Origin: an uncultured Acidimicrobiales bacterium
Lineage (GTDB): Bacteria; Actinomycetota; Acidimicrobiia; Acidimicrobiales; SZUA-35
Direction: 5' to 3'
DNA length: 64,000 nucleotides
Assembly (NCBI GenBank): GCA_937997485.1
Contig: CALKTH010000022.1
Span: forward strand, 62,001 to 126,000
Shown here: piece after piece, positions 16,694 to 25,869 of the stretch
Layout: each line of letters begins with the position of its first letter
Position numbering within the stretch: the first letter of the stretch is position 1
Position numbers and translations under genes: made by a program
Notes under the pieces: generated by a model
The model's input: only the letters and a program-made list of their open reading frames with translations
The model's database searches: none
Told to the model about the DNA's origin: nothing

Positions 16694-17941
16694 ATGCAGC
16701 CGACCTACACATCCGAAGCTGACACCTACCGTGAGAAGATCCAGGCCTTCCTGGCCGAGCATCTCCCGGCGAACTGGAAAGGCATCGGCGCTCTCGACAC
16801 CGAGGCGGCCTACCAATTCACCGAAGAGTGGCGTCAGATCCTCGGCGACAACCGCCTCCTCGCCGCTACCTGGCCGATGGAGTACGGCGGCGCCGGACTC
16901 ACCGCAATGGAGTCCGTCATCCTCGCCGAGGAGTTCCAGAAGGCCGGCGTTCCAACCGGTGGCCCGAACGATCCGTTCGGCATCCAGATGGTCGGCAACA
17001 CGATCATGCAGTGGGGCACCGACGAGCAGAAGGCCTACTTCCTTCCTCGCATCATCAGCGGCGAAGATCGCTGGTGCCAGGGCTACTCCGAGCCAAACGC
17101 CGGATCGGACCTCGGCAATCTCGGCTGCAAGGCCGAACTCGATGGCGACGAGTGGGTCATCAACGGCCAAAAGATCTGGACCTCGGCGGGTCACCTTGCC
17201 GACTGGATCTTCGTCCTCACCCGAACCGACGCCGAGGCGGCCAAGCACCGGGGCATCACCTTCCTGCTCGTCCCGATGGATCAGCCAGGCGTGGAAGTCC
17301 GCCCCATCAAGATGATCAGCGGTGAGGCCGAATTCAACGAAGTGTTCTTCTCCGATGCGAAGGCACCGAAGGAAAACGTCATCGGCGAAGTCAACGGCGG
17401 CTGGGCGGTGGCCATGACACTGCTCGGCTACGAGCGAGGCGAAGCCGCAGCCACCACACCGGTTGCCTTCAAGGGTGAGATCGATCGCCTGATGGCGTTG
17501 GCCAAGGAGCGAGGCAAGTCCGACGATCCGGCCATTCGTCAGCGTCTGGCTTGGTGCTACAGCCAGGTCGAAGTCATGCGCTTCCTCGGCATGCGCACCC
17601 TCACTAAGTTCCTGGCCGGCGAGCACCCCGGACCCGACGCCTCGATCTTCAAGGTCTTCTGGAGCGAGTACCACCACAAGTCGACCGAGCTCGCCCTCGA
17701 CATCCTCGGCGCTGACGCGATGCACTTCGACGGCAAGCTCCCAGCAAGCGCCTTCGGCACCGATGCCGCTGGTGCACCGAATGACTCGGGTAGCTGGCTT
17801 GGCACGTTCTTGAACGCTCGGGCCGGAACGATCTACGCAGGCACCAGCCAGGTCCAGAAGAACATCATCGGTGAGATGGTGCTCGGGCTCCCGAAGGAGC
17901 CGAAGTCGGATCGTGGCCCGTGGAAGGACATCCCGAAGTGA
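16694..17941 (+). CDS. Acyl-CoA dehydrogenase
   Basis: An FAD-dependent enzyme that forms the 2,3-double bond of acyl-CoA thioesters in fatty-acid or related catabolism. From the ATG at 16694 the product is 415 aa. It has the three-domain acyl-CoA dehydrogenase pattern: the helical N-domain, the FAD/substrate segment CQGYSEPNAGSDLGNL and WVINGQKIWTSAGH, and the C-domain ending AGTIYAGTSQVQKNIIGEMV. The exact substrate cannot be read. The promoter carries a palindromic operator, suggesting repression in the absence of substrate. It stands alone, without acyl-CoA synthetase or thiolase neighbours. Confidence 0.93.
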   Translation: MQPTYTSEADTYREKIQAFLAEHLPANWKGIGALDTEAAYQFTEEWRQILGDNRLLAATWPMEYGGAGLTAMESVILAEEFQKAGVPTGGPNDPFGIQMVGNTIMQWGTDEQKAYFLPRIISGEDRWCQGYSEPNAGSDLGNLGCKAELDGDEWVINGQKIWTSAGHLADWIFVLTRTDAEAAKHRGITFLLVPMDQPGVEVRPIKMISGEAEFNEVFFSDAKAPKENVIGEVNGGWAVAMTLLGYERGEAAATTPVAFKGEIDRLMALAKERGKSDDPAIRQRLAWCYSQVEVMRFLGMRTLTKFLAGEHPGPDASIFKVFWSEYHHKSTELALDILGADAMHFDGKLPASAFGTDAAGAPNDSGSWLGTFLNARAGTIYAGTSQVQKNIIGEMVLGLPKEPKSDRGPWKDIPK

Positions 17942-17963
17942 TGGCCCAGCGTTGACCTCAACG

Positions 17964-18200
17964 TTGATCCCTCGGTCAGCTGTTCTTGCCGTCGCGAGGC
18001 GACCGCACTTGTGGGCCACGGCCGTGCGAGCGCTCGTTTCCTTGGCCCCAACCGGTTGGTGGCGCTCTGCCCCGTTCCTGCCGCTCCCGGCACAAGGGTG
18101 GATGCGCTTCCGGCTGGAGGCGGCCTATGGCGGAGACGGCACAGGTCCAATGCGGCCTGAGGAGCTCATCACCTGGTTGGAGTGGAAGCGCTCGAACTGA
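17964..18200 (+). CDS. Small conserved hypothetical protein (78 aa)
   Basis: Directly after the acyl-CoA dehydrogenase, a frame from a TTG at 17964 encodes a 78-aa protein: LIPRSAVLAVARRPHLWATA, then GWWRSAPFLPLPAQGWMRFR, and finally EELITWLEWKR. The amphipathic, Trp/Pro-rich pattern looks like a small actinobacterial family that I recognise only by pattern, with no known function. The frame also extends upstream into the dehydrogenase gene, but that part is arginine/serine-rich shadow sequence. A second TTG at 17952 is an alternative start. No clear ribosome site is visible. Confidence 0.55.
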   Translation: MIPRSAVLAVARRPHLWATAVRALVSLAPTGWWRSAPFLPLPAQGWMRFRLEAAYGGDGTGPMRPEELITWLEWKRSN

Positions 18201-18232
18201 GCCCGCCCCCAACCGCACCCCCTCCGTCTCAG

Positions 18233-18261
18233 ATGCTCTGCACCTCATCGGTGCAGAGCAT
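18233..18261. terminator. Perfect 12-bp hairpin between convergent genes
   Basis: ATGCTCTGCACC (18233-18244) pairs perfectly with GGTGCAGAGCAT (18250-18261) around a 5-nt loop. On the plus strand it is followed within 10 nt by TTTT. It lies between the plus-strand 78-aa gene and the stop of the minus-strand ROK gene, and can act as a terminator, possibly in both directions. Confidence 0.65.
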
Positions 18262-18293
18262 ATGGCTTTTGGCTGAGGCGTGGGCGAAGCGGT

Positions 18294-19211
18294 TCAAGCG
18301 TCAGACGGCAGGATCGGATGCCCCATCAGCCGGCGGCCAACCGCTGCCGCTCCGATGAGCGGGCCCTCGTCTCCGCATCCAGCGGGCACGATGCGGGCTT
18401 CCCGTGAGTGGTCGAGCGTGCAGACATCACGCAGCTCATCCTGAGCCGCGGAGAAGAACGTCTCGCCGAAGCCGAGCGCAACTGACCCCGCAACCAGGAC
18501 CAACTCGAGGTCCAGCAAGTTGCAGACCGAGCCCACAGCCCTGCCGAGGAGACGCCCGCTGCGAATCATCTCTCTTCGGTCCGCCTCCGCCGCTGGTGCA
18601 CCCGTCCGAGCAGCGATGCCCGTGCCGCTGATCTCGGCTTCGAGCACACCGGCCGCATGCCCGGGGAGTTTGAAGCCACCCGGCCTCACCACCACGTGAC
18701 CAACATGCCCTGCATTGCCGGCTCGACCGTGAAGCAAACGACCGTCGAGAACGATCCCACCTCCCACGCCGGTCGACACGACCATCGCCATGTAGTTGGC
18801 AATCCCGACCGCCCCGCCCACCCATCCCTCGGCCAGCGCCAGAGCTTTCGCGTCGTTCTCAACTCGGACCGGCAGACCGGTCAGCTGGCGGAGCCGCTGT
18901 GCCAACGGGAACGAGCGCCACGCTCCAATGTTCAACGGAGACACGAACTCACCATCAATTGTCATCGGTCCACCGCATCCCACACCGCAACTCTCGAAGC
19001 GATCGAACGGGGCAAAGGTCTGGATCAGGTCTTGGAGGGCAGCGAAGATCGGATCGTCAGCGAAGGCTCCACTCTCGCCCGAGGCGGCAGGTCTCGCCAG
19101 CGGGTCGTTCGGGCTCGAGACCGCCTGCCGCTCGAGCAGCTCACCCATCTCGTTCACGATCCCAACGGCGAGCTTCGTACCGCCGATGTCAACGGCCAGG
19201 GTGAGCGACAT
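18294..19211 (-). CDS. ROK family sugar kinase without the zinc motif
   Basis: ROK proteins phosphorylate glucose, fructose or amino sugars, or act as repressors. From the ATG at 19211 the product is 305 aa. It starts LTLAVDIGGTKLAVGIV (phosphate-1 loop) and continues with VGCGGPMT, VENDAKALALAEGW and VSTGVGGGIVLDGRLLHG, then GNAGHVGHV. The usual C-x-C-G-x2-G-C zinc cluster after GHV is missing, replaced by VVRPGGFKLPGHAAGVLEAE. No DNA-binding N-terminus is present, so it is a kinase rather than a repressor. The substrate is unknown. A TAGGGT hexamer lies 7 nt before the start. Confidence 0.85.
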   Translation of the reverse strand: MSLTLAVDIGGTKLAVGIVNEMGELLERQAVSSPNDPLARPAASGESGAFADDPIFAALQDLIQTFAPFDRFESCGVGCGGPMTIDGEFVSPLNIGAWRSFPLAQRLRQLTGLPVRVENDAKALALAEGWVGGAVGIANYMAMVVSTGVGGGIVLDGRLLHGRAGNAGHVGHVVVRPGGFKLPGHAAGVLEAEISGTGIAARTGAPAAEADRREMIRSGRLLGRAVGSVCNLLDLELVLVAGSVALGFGETFFSAAQDELRDVCTLDHSREARIVPAGCGDEGPLIGAAAVGRRLMGHPILPSDA

Positions 19212-19218
19212 GAGCGGC

Positions 19219-19224
19219 ACCCTA
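19219..19224 (-). promoter_or_regulatory. -10 element (TAGGGT) of the ROK gene
   Basis: On the minus strand TAGGGT ends 7 nt before the ATG at 19211, which supports this start over the longer open frame to 19280. Confidence 0.4.
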
Positions 19225-19321
19225 GGCGCGAGGCCGAAGGAGGCATGCCGAGCGGTTAGGGTTCGTTGCCGAACTGCCACTCCGCATCTCTTCCGGCCAT
19301 CACCTCAGAAGGACTCTCTCG

Positions 19322-20362
19322 GTGACCAACGCGCACTCCACAGATCACGACTCGAGCCTCGCCAGCGCCGCACCGAATGGTGCCGGCTCGGTGGGCGGGC
19401 CGGCCGCTCTGCCATTTGACGAGGCTCGAGCAAAACAGTTCAGCGCTGCGTTCGCCGCCATCGCCGACTCGATCGAGACGGTGGTGCGAGGTAAGCGAGG
19501 CGAGATCGAACTCGCCCTGCTGTGCCTGCTTTCCGGTGGTCACCTGCTGATCGAGGACGTGCCGGGCGTCGGCAAGACAACGCTGGCCAAGGCCCTCGCT
19601 GGGGCCATCGGCGCAAACCTCGGTCGTGTGCAGTTCACACCTGACCTGCTCCCCGCTGACGTCACCGGTGTGAGCGTGTGGAACCGGAGCGATGCCTCCT
19701 TCGAGTTCCGCCCCGGTCCGATCTTCACCGGTCTGGTGTTGGCTGATGAGATCAACCGAGCCTCGCCAAAGACACAGTCGTCGCTCCTCGAGGCGATGGC
19801 CGAAGGTCAAGTCACCGTCGATGGCATCACCCATCCGCTCCCTGAGCCCTTCATGGTCCTGGCAACGCAGAACCCGATCGAGCAGGAAGGCACCTACCCG
19901 CTGCCGGAAAGCCAGCTCGATCGGTTCCTCATGCGAATCTCAATGGGTTACCCCGACCGCGCTGACGAGATGGGAATCCTCGAGACCCACCAGACCGACG
20001 GCGTCGTCAATCGCATGCGGGCGATCGCCACGGTGAAGGACGTCGTGGCCATGACGGCGATGGTCAATGAGGTGCACATCGATCCCGCGCTCCGGGGCTA
20101 CCTCATCGATCTGGCCGAGGGAACTCGGCGCCATCCCGGTGTTGCACTGGGCATGTCGCCTCGTGCGACCCTCAGCCTGCAGCGGGTCAGCCGCGCTCGA
20201 GCCGCCGCGGCGGGCCGAACCTTCGTCACCGACGACGACATCAAGGCCATGTCGGTCACGGTGCTGTCGCACCGCCTGATTCTGACCCCGGATGCCTCGC
20301 TGAAGGGCATCACGGCCGAGCAGGTCCTGGGCGACGTACTGCGCGCCGTACCTGTCCCCTAG
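19322..20362 (+). CDS. MoxR-family AAA+ ATPase
   Basis: MoxR ATPases act as chaperones that mature or activate partner proteins encoded beside them. The 346-aa product starts at a GTG preceded by AGAAGGA at 8 nt. It has Walker A DVPGVGKTTLAK (GVGKT at 82-86), the Walker B region VLADEINRASPKTQSSLLEAM, and sensor 1 VLATQNPIEQEGTYPLPESQ. The lid domain with GMSPRATLSLQRV is also present. It leads a three-gene operon with a DUF58 protein and a transglutaminase-like membrane protein, the standard MoxR arrangement in actinobacteria. Confidence 0.94.
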   Translation: MTNAHSTDHDSSLASAAPNGAGSVGGPAALPFDEARAKQFSAAFAAIADSIETVVRGKRGEIELALLCLLSGGHLLIEDVPGVGKTTLAKALAGAIGANLGRVQFTPDLLPADVTGVSVWNRSDASFEFRPGPIFTGLVLADEINRASPKTQSSLLEAMAEGQVTVDGITHPLPEPFMVLATQNPIEQEGTYPLPESQLDRFLMRISMGYPDRADEMGILETHQTDGVVNRMRAIATVKDVVAMTAMVNEVHIDPALRGYLIDLAEGTRRHPGVALGMSPRATLSLQRVSRARAAAAGRTFVTDDDIKAMSVTVLSHRLILTPDASLKGITAEQVLGDVLRAVPVP

Positions 20363-20390
20363 CATCGCCCTCGATGCGTTCGGGCTTTTC

Positions 20391-21557
20391 ATGCGACTAA
20401 CCAAAGCGGGAATCGGCCTCACGATCGTTGGCGTTGCCTGCTTCGTGATCGGACGGCTGTTCGGAACACTCGAGATGTTCCTGCTGGGAGCCATGTGCCT
20501 CAGCGCGCTGCTGTTCGCAGTTCTCTACACCAGCACCGCCGGACTGGATCTTGCCGTCAGCCGAACCGCTTCTCCGCTTCGCCTTCGGGCTGGTGCACCA
20601 GCCCGCATCGACCTGGGTCTGCGGAACGAAGGAAAACGCAGCACACCGGTGCTCGAGGTCAGCGATCAGGTCCAGGGAACGAGCGCTGCGGTCCTGATGC
20701 TGGCGCCGATCAAGGGGCAGTCCGACGCTCAGATCGCCTATCGACTTCCCACTCGTCGGCGCGGCCGGCTCGTCGTTGGCCCGCTCGACCTGACCCTTGG
20801 TGATCCCCTCGGCCTCACCCGTAGCCGGGTCCGAGCGTCCCAAGATGTGACGCTGACGGTGCACGCCGAGTTGATCGAACTCCCCACACTCCACGCGACA
20901 GCGGGCCACGATCCCACGGCTGAGCAGCAGCGCAAGCGAGCGCTGGCCAGCGGCGGTGATGAGTTCTTCGCTCTCAGGCCCTACGTCGTCGGCGACGAAC
21001 TCCGCCGAGTCGATTGGCGAGCCACCGCCCGCACTGACGACCTCGTGGTCCGCCAAGAGGAGCGCCCCCGCACCGGGCGCGTCACGGTGCTCCTCGATCG
21101 CCGATCTGACGTCTACGACGAAGAGGGTTTCGAGCGAGCCGTTTCCGCTGCTCTGAGCGTGCTCTTCGCCGCCTGGAAGAGCGACGACTCGCTGCGTTTC
21201 GTCACCTCTGGCACCTCGACATTCGCCGACATTCGCAGCAGAGCCGAGCTCGATGCGATCGATGAGCAGCTGGCCACGATCAACCGTTCCGACCGTGCTT
21301 CGCTCCTCACGGCGATCGACGAGCTGAGCCGCGTCGGTCACGGAGGCACGCTCGTGATCGTGACCGGCACCACCACCAGCGATCTGGCCGCCGGTATCGA
21401 ACGTTCTCGTCGCTCCTTCGGCACGGTGCACGCCGTGTTGTGCATGCCAACCGAGCATCCGCCTGCCGGAGCCATCCCCCACGACGGCACCGTCGACTTT
21501 GCTGAACACTGGGCCAAGGCCACGATCGACACCACCAAGCTCAGGACAGGAGGCTGA
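20391..21557 (+). CDS. DUF58 domain membrane protein
   Basis: A 388-aa partner of the MoxR ATPase. Two adjacent hydrophobic helices lie at about 9-46. A beta-rich region follows, then the DUF58 signature FFALRPYVVGDELRRVDWRA at about 199-218. The C-terminal half resembles a von Willebrand A-like fold (RVTVLLDRRSDVYD). Such proteins are thought to be MoxR clients involved in envelope or stress functions; the exact role is not known. The transglutaminase gene begins 5 nt after its stop, so the genes are co-transcribed. Confidence 0.9.
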   Translation: MRLTKAGIGLTIVGVACFVIGRLFGTLEMFLLGAMCLSALLFAVLYTSTAGLDLAVSRTASPLRLRAGAPARIDLGLRNEGKRSTPVLEVSDQVQGTSAAVLMLAPIKGQSDAQIAYRLPTRRRGRLVVGPLDLTLGDPLGLTRSRVRASQDVTLTVHAELIELPTLHATAGHDPTAEQQRKRALASGGDEFFALRPYVVGDELRRVDWRATARTDDLVVRQEERPRTGRVTVLLDRRSDVYDEEGFERAVSAALSVLFAAWKSDDSLRFVTSGTSTFADIRSRAELDAIDEQLATINRSDRASLLTAIDELSRVGHGGTLVIVTGTTTSDLAAGIERSRRSFGTVHAVLCMPTEHPPAGAIPHDGTVDFAEHWAKATIDTTKLRTGG

Positions 21558-21562
21558 TCGCC

Positions 21563-23881
21563 ATGTCAGAGACGCACACTTCGGCCGTCGCCAACGGCGA
21601 GCCCTCCGTCGGCCGAGAAGTCGCCGCTGCATTGCTGGTTCCTGCTGCCGCCTTCGGCTTCGCGCGAGTGTTCGAGCAGACGTCAGCTGTTGTCCCGATC
21701 CTCGGCGCAGCATTGCTTTCCACCGCCTTGGCCGTGGCTATGCGCCGCCTTCGCGTGCCACTTCCGCTGGCGATTCTCGGCTCGCTGATTGGCTTGGCGT
21801 TGGTCATGGTGAATCGCTACGCCCCAGGCACCAGCCGACTCGGCGTCGTACCCACGGGCGAGTCGTTGGATCAACTGCAACTTCTGCTTGACGACGGCGT
21901 GGAGCAATTCCGAAAGCTTCGAGCGCCCGTCCCCGATCTCCCGCCGTTCATCGCCGCCTCGATGGGCGCAGCGTGGATCATGGCGTTCCTCACCGACTGG
22001 GGCGCGCTCCGTCTTCGTCTGGCGTTCGAACCCGTGTTGCCCGCGTCGCTGCTCTTCATCTTTTCGGCCGTCCTCGGAGCCGGAAACAGCCGGCTCTCCT
22101 CCACCCTGGTGTTCGCTGCTGCGGTTCTCCTTTGGGCAGTGGCCCAAAGGGTCGAAAGTCTGACCTCCGGTTCGGCCTGGCTCACCGCAGATCGCCAGCG
22201 GGGCCCCGTGGGGGTTGCCCAAAGTGCAGCCGCCATCGGTCTCGTGGCGGTTTTGCTCGGAGCGTTTCTCGGCCCTCGCATCCCCGGGGCAGGCGAAGAA
22301 GAGCTCTACTACTGGCGTACGCGGACGGATCCGACCCGCACCGTGGTCTCGCCGTTCGTTGAAATCGGCTCCCGCCTGGTTGAGCAAAAGGACATTGACC
22401 TGTTCAAGGTCACCAGCGAGCGCCGTTCGTATTGGCGCTTGTCCGGCCTGGATGAGTACGACGCCGAACGAGCCTCGTGGATTACCTCTGGCCGCTTCGA
22501 GACCGAGACCGACTCCCTGCCCGGCCTTCGCACGTCGGCGGGCAGCACCGTTGCTGTTCAACAGCAGATCGAGATCCAAGGACTGGGTGGCATTTTCCTT
22601 CCCGCGGCCTTTGCTCCTTCAAGAATCGTGGAATCGAACGACGAGGTCGCGTGGAATGCCGAGTCCGGCGCTCTCGCCGTCAAGGACGACGGCAACGATT
22701 CGGAGAACGACGGTGCGGCATACGTGATCGAGAGCGTGTTGCCACTGCACACGCCGGCTGAGCTCAATGCCATCGACGAGGTCGTGCCGCCCGAGATCGC
22801 CGAGCGCTACCTCAACCTGCCGGTCGATCTCACGCCGGTCGTGGCCGAAGAGGCCATCGCGATCACTCAAGCCGCCGGAGCCACCACTCGCTACGAGCAA
22901 GCGTTGGCGTTGCAGGAGCACTTCCGGGCGTTTGACTACAGCCTCAACCTCAGCCGCCGAACCGACGATCCGATCGAGCAGTTCCTCGAGGAGCGGGTGG
23001 GCTTTTGCCAGCAGTTCTCCGGAACGTTCGCTCTGATGGCCCGTTCACTCGGCATTCCGGCTCGAGTCGCCGTTGGCTTCACGTGGGGTGACCCGGTGGA
23101 TGGTGAGCCCAATACGTACCAGGTCACGGGTCGCCACACGCATGCTTGGCCCGAGGTGTGGTTCGACGATTTGGGCTGGGTGGCGTTCGAGCCAACGCCT
23201 ACCCGCGGTGCTCCTGATGCGGCGTACACCGGTGTTGCCGCCGCTCAGGACTCGCTTTCCGAAGGCGATCTGACGAACCCGACCACCTCGACCACCTCAC
23301 CAGACCTGGGGAGCAGCACCACCGAGTTCGATCCCGCTGCTGCCCTCGGAGATGAGTTCACGCTCGATCCCGGTGCCGACCTCGGTGGCGGACTGACGGA
23401 TCAGGGTGGCCTCTCAGTGCCGTTCCGGTTCGTCCTCCCGGCACTGCTGCTGGCGGCCTACCTGTTCGGTGTTCCAGCGCTTCACAATCTGCGACGAGCC
23501 AACCGATTGCGCCGGGCCGATAGCGCCGCCGGTGTCATCAATGCCCGCTGGCGCAACATCGGCGATGATCTCGAGCGAGCCTTTGGTCTCGAGCGAGACC
23601 CATCCGAGACAAGGCACGAGTTCGCCCGCCGCGCCCAGCGGAATCGCTGGGTGCCCGATGAGCCAATCGCCTCTCTGGCCAGCGCGGTCACCACCGCCCG
23701 CTACGCCGGATCCGGTGTCAACGCCAGCCTTGCCTCTGAAGCCGAGCTTGCGGCCCAGGAAATCGATCGCGCCATTCGCAGGCGAGAGGGCACGCGAGGC
23801 CGGTGGCTCTCGCTCATCGATCCCCGCCGGATCGTGCGGAACCTGATCCGTCGCCTACGGTCGGGCCCATCGCTTGCCTAA
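21563..23881 (+). CDS. Transglutaminase-like membrane protein (DUF3488 type)
   Basis: A 772-aa protein with five to seven membrane helices in the first 250 residues. An extracytoplasmic transglutaminase-like domain follows, then a further helix (about 615-635) and a cytoplasmic tail. The catalytic cysteine is in GFCQQFSGTFALMARSLGIP (Cys482) and the histidine in RHTHAWPEVWFDD (His527). The third position reads AFEPTPT. Family members are predicted cysteine proteases or transglutaminases of the envelope, always with MoxR and DUF58. A Thr/Ser-rich linker (about 573-590) separates the enzyme domain from the last helix. Confidence 0.9.
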   Translation: MSETHTSAVANGEPSVGREVAAALLVPAAAFGFARVFEQTSAVVPILGAALLSTALAVAMRRLRVPLPLAILGSLIGLALVMVNRYAPGTSRLGVVPTGESLDQLQLLLDDGVEQFRKLRAPVPDLPPFIAASMGAAWIMAFLTDWGALRLRLAFEPVLPASLLFIFSAVLGAGNSRLSSTLVFAAAVLLWAVAQRVESLTSGSAWLTADRQRGPVGVAQSAAAIGLVAVLLGAFLGPRIPGAGEEELYYWRTRTDPTRTVVSPFVEIGSRLVEQKDIDLFKVTSERRSYWRLSGLDEYDAERASWITSGRFETETDSLPGLRTSAGSTVAVQQQIEIQGLGGIFLPAAFAPSRIVESNDEVAWNAESGALAVKDDGNDSENDGAAYVIESVLPLHTPAELNAIDEVVPPEIAERYLNLPVDLTPVVAEEAIAITQAAGATTRYEQALALQEHFRAFDYSLNLSRRTDDPIEQFLEERVGFCQQFSGTFALMARSLGIPARVAVGFTWGDPVDGEPNTYQVTGRHTHAWPEVWFDDLGWVAFEPTPTRGAPDAAYTGVAAAQDSLSEGDLTNPTTSTTSPDLGSSTTEFDPAAALGDEFTLDPGADLGGGLTDQGGLSVPFRFVLPALLLAAYLFGVPALHNLRRANRLRRADSAAGVINARWRNIGDDLERAFGLERDPSETRHEFARRAQRNRWVPDEPIASLASAVTTARYAGSGVNASLASEAELAAQEIDRAIRRREGTRGRWLSLIDPRRIVRNLIRRLRSGPSLA

Positions 23882-23896
23882 CACTGGCACCTGAGC

Positions 23897-23913
23897 CCGG
23901 CACGGGATGCCGG
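23897..23913. terminator. Hairpin between convergent genes
   Basis: CCGGCA-CGGGA-TGCCGG forms a perfect 6-bp stem with a 5-nt loop between the transglutaminase stop and the DUF3040 stop. There is no T-tract, so terminator function is tentative. Confidence 0.35.
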
Positions 23914-23931
23914 CGAGAGGAAAGGGTGCCG

Positions 23932-24297
23932 CTAGGCGTCGGGCGTTGTGTCTGCGTCGGGCTCGCCGGAACGACGCAGGTTCGGATTCGCCGCTCGGAA
24001 GGCCGTTGAGACCGACTGCAGGCTCGCTCGGCCCATGACTCGAACGTTGCGCTCGAAACCGAGAGCGCAGACGAGCATGACGAGGAAGCCGACGAAGCTC
24101 ACCAAGAAGTGAACGGTGAGTCCTGCGACCATCAGCGCCAATCCACCAATGAATCCAGCGACCAACCATTTGAGGGAACCAATGGCATGGCGATAGACCG
24201 TGGTCTCGCTGACTTCGCGAGCCAACTGGGGGTCGGACTCGTGAAGATGTCGCTCGATCTCGTCGAGGATGTTCTGCTCATTCTCCGACAACGGCAT
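23932..24297 (-). CDS. DUF3040 small membrane protein
   Basis: A 121-aa protein that begins MPLSENEQNILDEIERHLHE, the hallmark of the actinobacterial DUF3040 family. Two hydrophobic segments follow (about 43-62 and 65-82), then a hydrophilic tail. The function is unknown. I choose the ATG at 24297 because the family starts at this MPLSE motif. A TTG at 24336 would add 13 residues. It lies 109 nt downstream of dinB on the same strand. Confidence 0.85.
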   Translation of the reverse strand: MPLSENEQNILDEIERHLHESDPQLAREVSETTVYRHAIGSLKWLVAGFIGGLALMVAGLTVHFLVSFVGFLVMLVCALGFERNVRVMGRASLQSVSTAFRAANPNLRRSGEPDADTTPDA

Positions 24298-24406
24298 GAG
24301 TGCGTTCTTCAACCCCTGTTCGAGTGCGTTTCCCAACGCACGAGATCCGACACGGTCTTCCTATTCTCGCGCACTCGCGCCCATACGACAACGCGAGGCA
24401 CCAAGA

Positions 24407-25861
24407 TCACCCAGCACGCCGGTCGCGTGGATCAGTGTCGGGGTCCCCGGGTTCGGTCGACACATCAGGTTCGGCGCCGTCTTGGGAGCCCTCGCCTCGG
24501 CTTCGCCCGATCTCGTTCGGCCCCCATTGCGTGTCTCCGGGAATCTTCCGATCCAATCCGGAGGTCTTCTTGGGTCCTCGTTCCCCCGATCGGTCCGCCG
24601 AGAGCAGCGTGGCTGGGCCGATGGCCAAATCGCCGAACTTCTTGCGTATCGCGTCGACCGCTGCGTCCGTGGCGGCAAGTTCATCAAGATCGCGGGTCGG
24701 GGCGGCGCGGGGCGGCGCCTCGCTGGCTGGGCCGGACGAAACAGACCCCGTCGTTGGGCTCGCCAGTACCTCATCTAGACGGAGCTGATCCGCGACCTGG
24801 TCCGTGAGCCCGGACACGCCGATGCCCAGCAAACGGACGCCGTCACGGGTGTCGACGGAGTCGAGCAATACGGTTCCGTGGTCCAGGATCAGCTGGCTGG
24901 CATCGGTCGGTCGGTCGATCGTGACCGAACGCGACACTGTCTGAAACGTGCCGAAACGGACCTTGATCGAGATCGTTCGTCCCCGGAGGCCGTTGGCCCT
25001 CAGACGGGAGGCAACGGCATCGGACATGCGGACGAGCTGTCGGTGAAGGTCCTCGGGCTTGGTGAGGTCGTGCGAGAAGGTTTCCTCGTGGCTGATGGAC
25101 TTCGTGGCCCGGTGCGGTTCGACGGGCCGATCATCGACCCCGTTTGCCACGGCATGAAGATGGCGTCCCGTCGCGTCTCCCACGGCGCTGATCAACACTT
25201 CGAGGGGAAGGTCAGCCAGCTCGCCCACCGTTTCGATTCCGAAACGAGAAAGTCGCTCGCCAGTCTTGGGACCGACACCCCACATTGCTCGCACCGGGAG
25301 CGGGCGGAGAAAGTCTTGCTCGGCCCCGGGTTCAATGATGACCACTCCGCGGCCCGCCTCGATCCGTTGACCGACGACGCGAGGTTTGGCTTCCTCAGTG
25401 GCCAGCTTGGCCACGAGCTTGGTTGTGGCGCCTCCGACCGAGAGGTGCAGCCGTTGGTCTTCCCACACTCGCCGACGGATCTCCCGGCCGATCTCGTAGG
25501 GCGAACCGAACAACCGCATTGCTCCTTCCACATCAAGGAAGGCTTCGTCGAGAGACAACGGTTCGACCGTCGGCGTGATCGAACGAAAAACGTCCATCAC
25601 CTTGGTACTCACCTCGGCATAGAGACCGTGGTTCCCGGGAAGGAAGATGGCATGGGGGCACAACTGACGGGCTCTGGAACTCGGCATGGCCGAACGGATC
25701 CCGTAGATACGGGCGTCGTAGCTTGCGGCGGCCACGACGCCCCGATCACCCGAACCACCGACCACGACCGGCTTGCCAAGCAGGCTGGGGTCGTCCCGCA
25801 TCTCGACCGATACGTAGAACGCGTTCATGTCGCAGTGCAGGATGGATGCCGTTTCCCGCAT
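24407..25861 (-). CDS. dinB: DNA polymerase IV (Y-family translesion polymerase)
   Basis: DinB copies past damaged template bases with low fidelity. The 484-aa protein has the catalytic motifs [13 protein letters not shown] (first aspartate) and SLDEAFLDV (Asp-Glu pair). The polymerase thumb and little-finger domains follow, with [20 protein letters not shown] and [15 protein letters not shown]. The last 110 or so residues are hydrophilic and Gly/Pro/Asp-rich, without a recognisable beta-clamp motif at the very end, and look disordered. It starts 8 nt after the upstream Nudix gene, suggesting a two-gene repair/sanitation unit. Confidence 0.94.
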   Translation of the reverse strand: MRETASILHCDMNAFYVSVEMRDDPSLLGKPVVVGGSGDRGVVAAASYDARIYGIRSAMPSSRARQLCPHAIFLPGNHGLYAEVSTKVMDVFRSITPTVEPLSLDEAFLDVEGAMRLFGSPYEIGREIRRRVWEDQRLHLSVGGATTKLVAKLATEEAKPRVVGQRIEAGRGVVIIEPGAEQDFLRPLPVRAMWGVGPKTGERLSRFGIETVGELADLPLEVLISAVGDATGRHLHAVANGVDDRPVEPHRATKSISHEETFSHDLTKPEDLHRQLVRMSDAVASRLRANGLRGRTISIKVRFGTFQTVSRSVTIDRPTDASQLILDHGTVLLDSVDTRDGVRLLGIGVSGLTDQVADQLRLDEVLASPTTGSVSSGPASEAPPRAAPTRDLDELAATDAAVDAIRKKFGDLAIGPATLLSADRSGERGPKKTSGLDRKIPGDTQWGPNEIGRSRGEGSQDGAEPDVSTEPGDPDTDPRDRRAG

Positions 25862-25869
25862 GCTGTGCC

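Noticed and set aside
16649-18019. Minus-strand open frame of 456 codons opposite the acyl-CoA dehydrogenase
   Set aside because: It mirrors the full dehydrogenase gene, has no family motifs, and is the antisense shadow common in GC-rich DNA.
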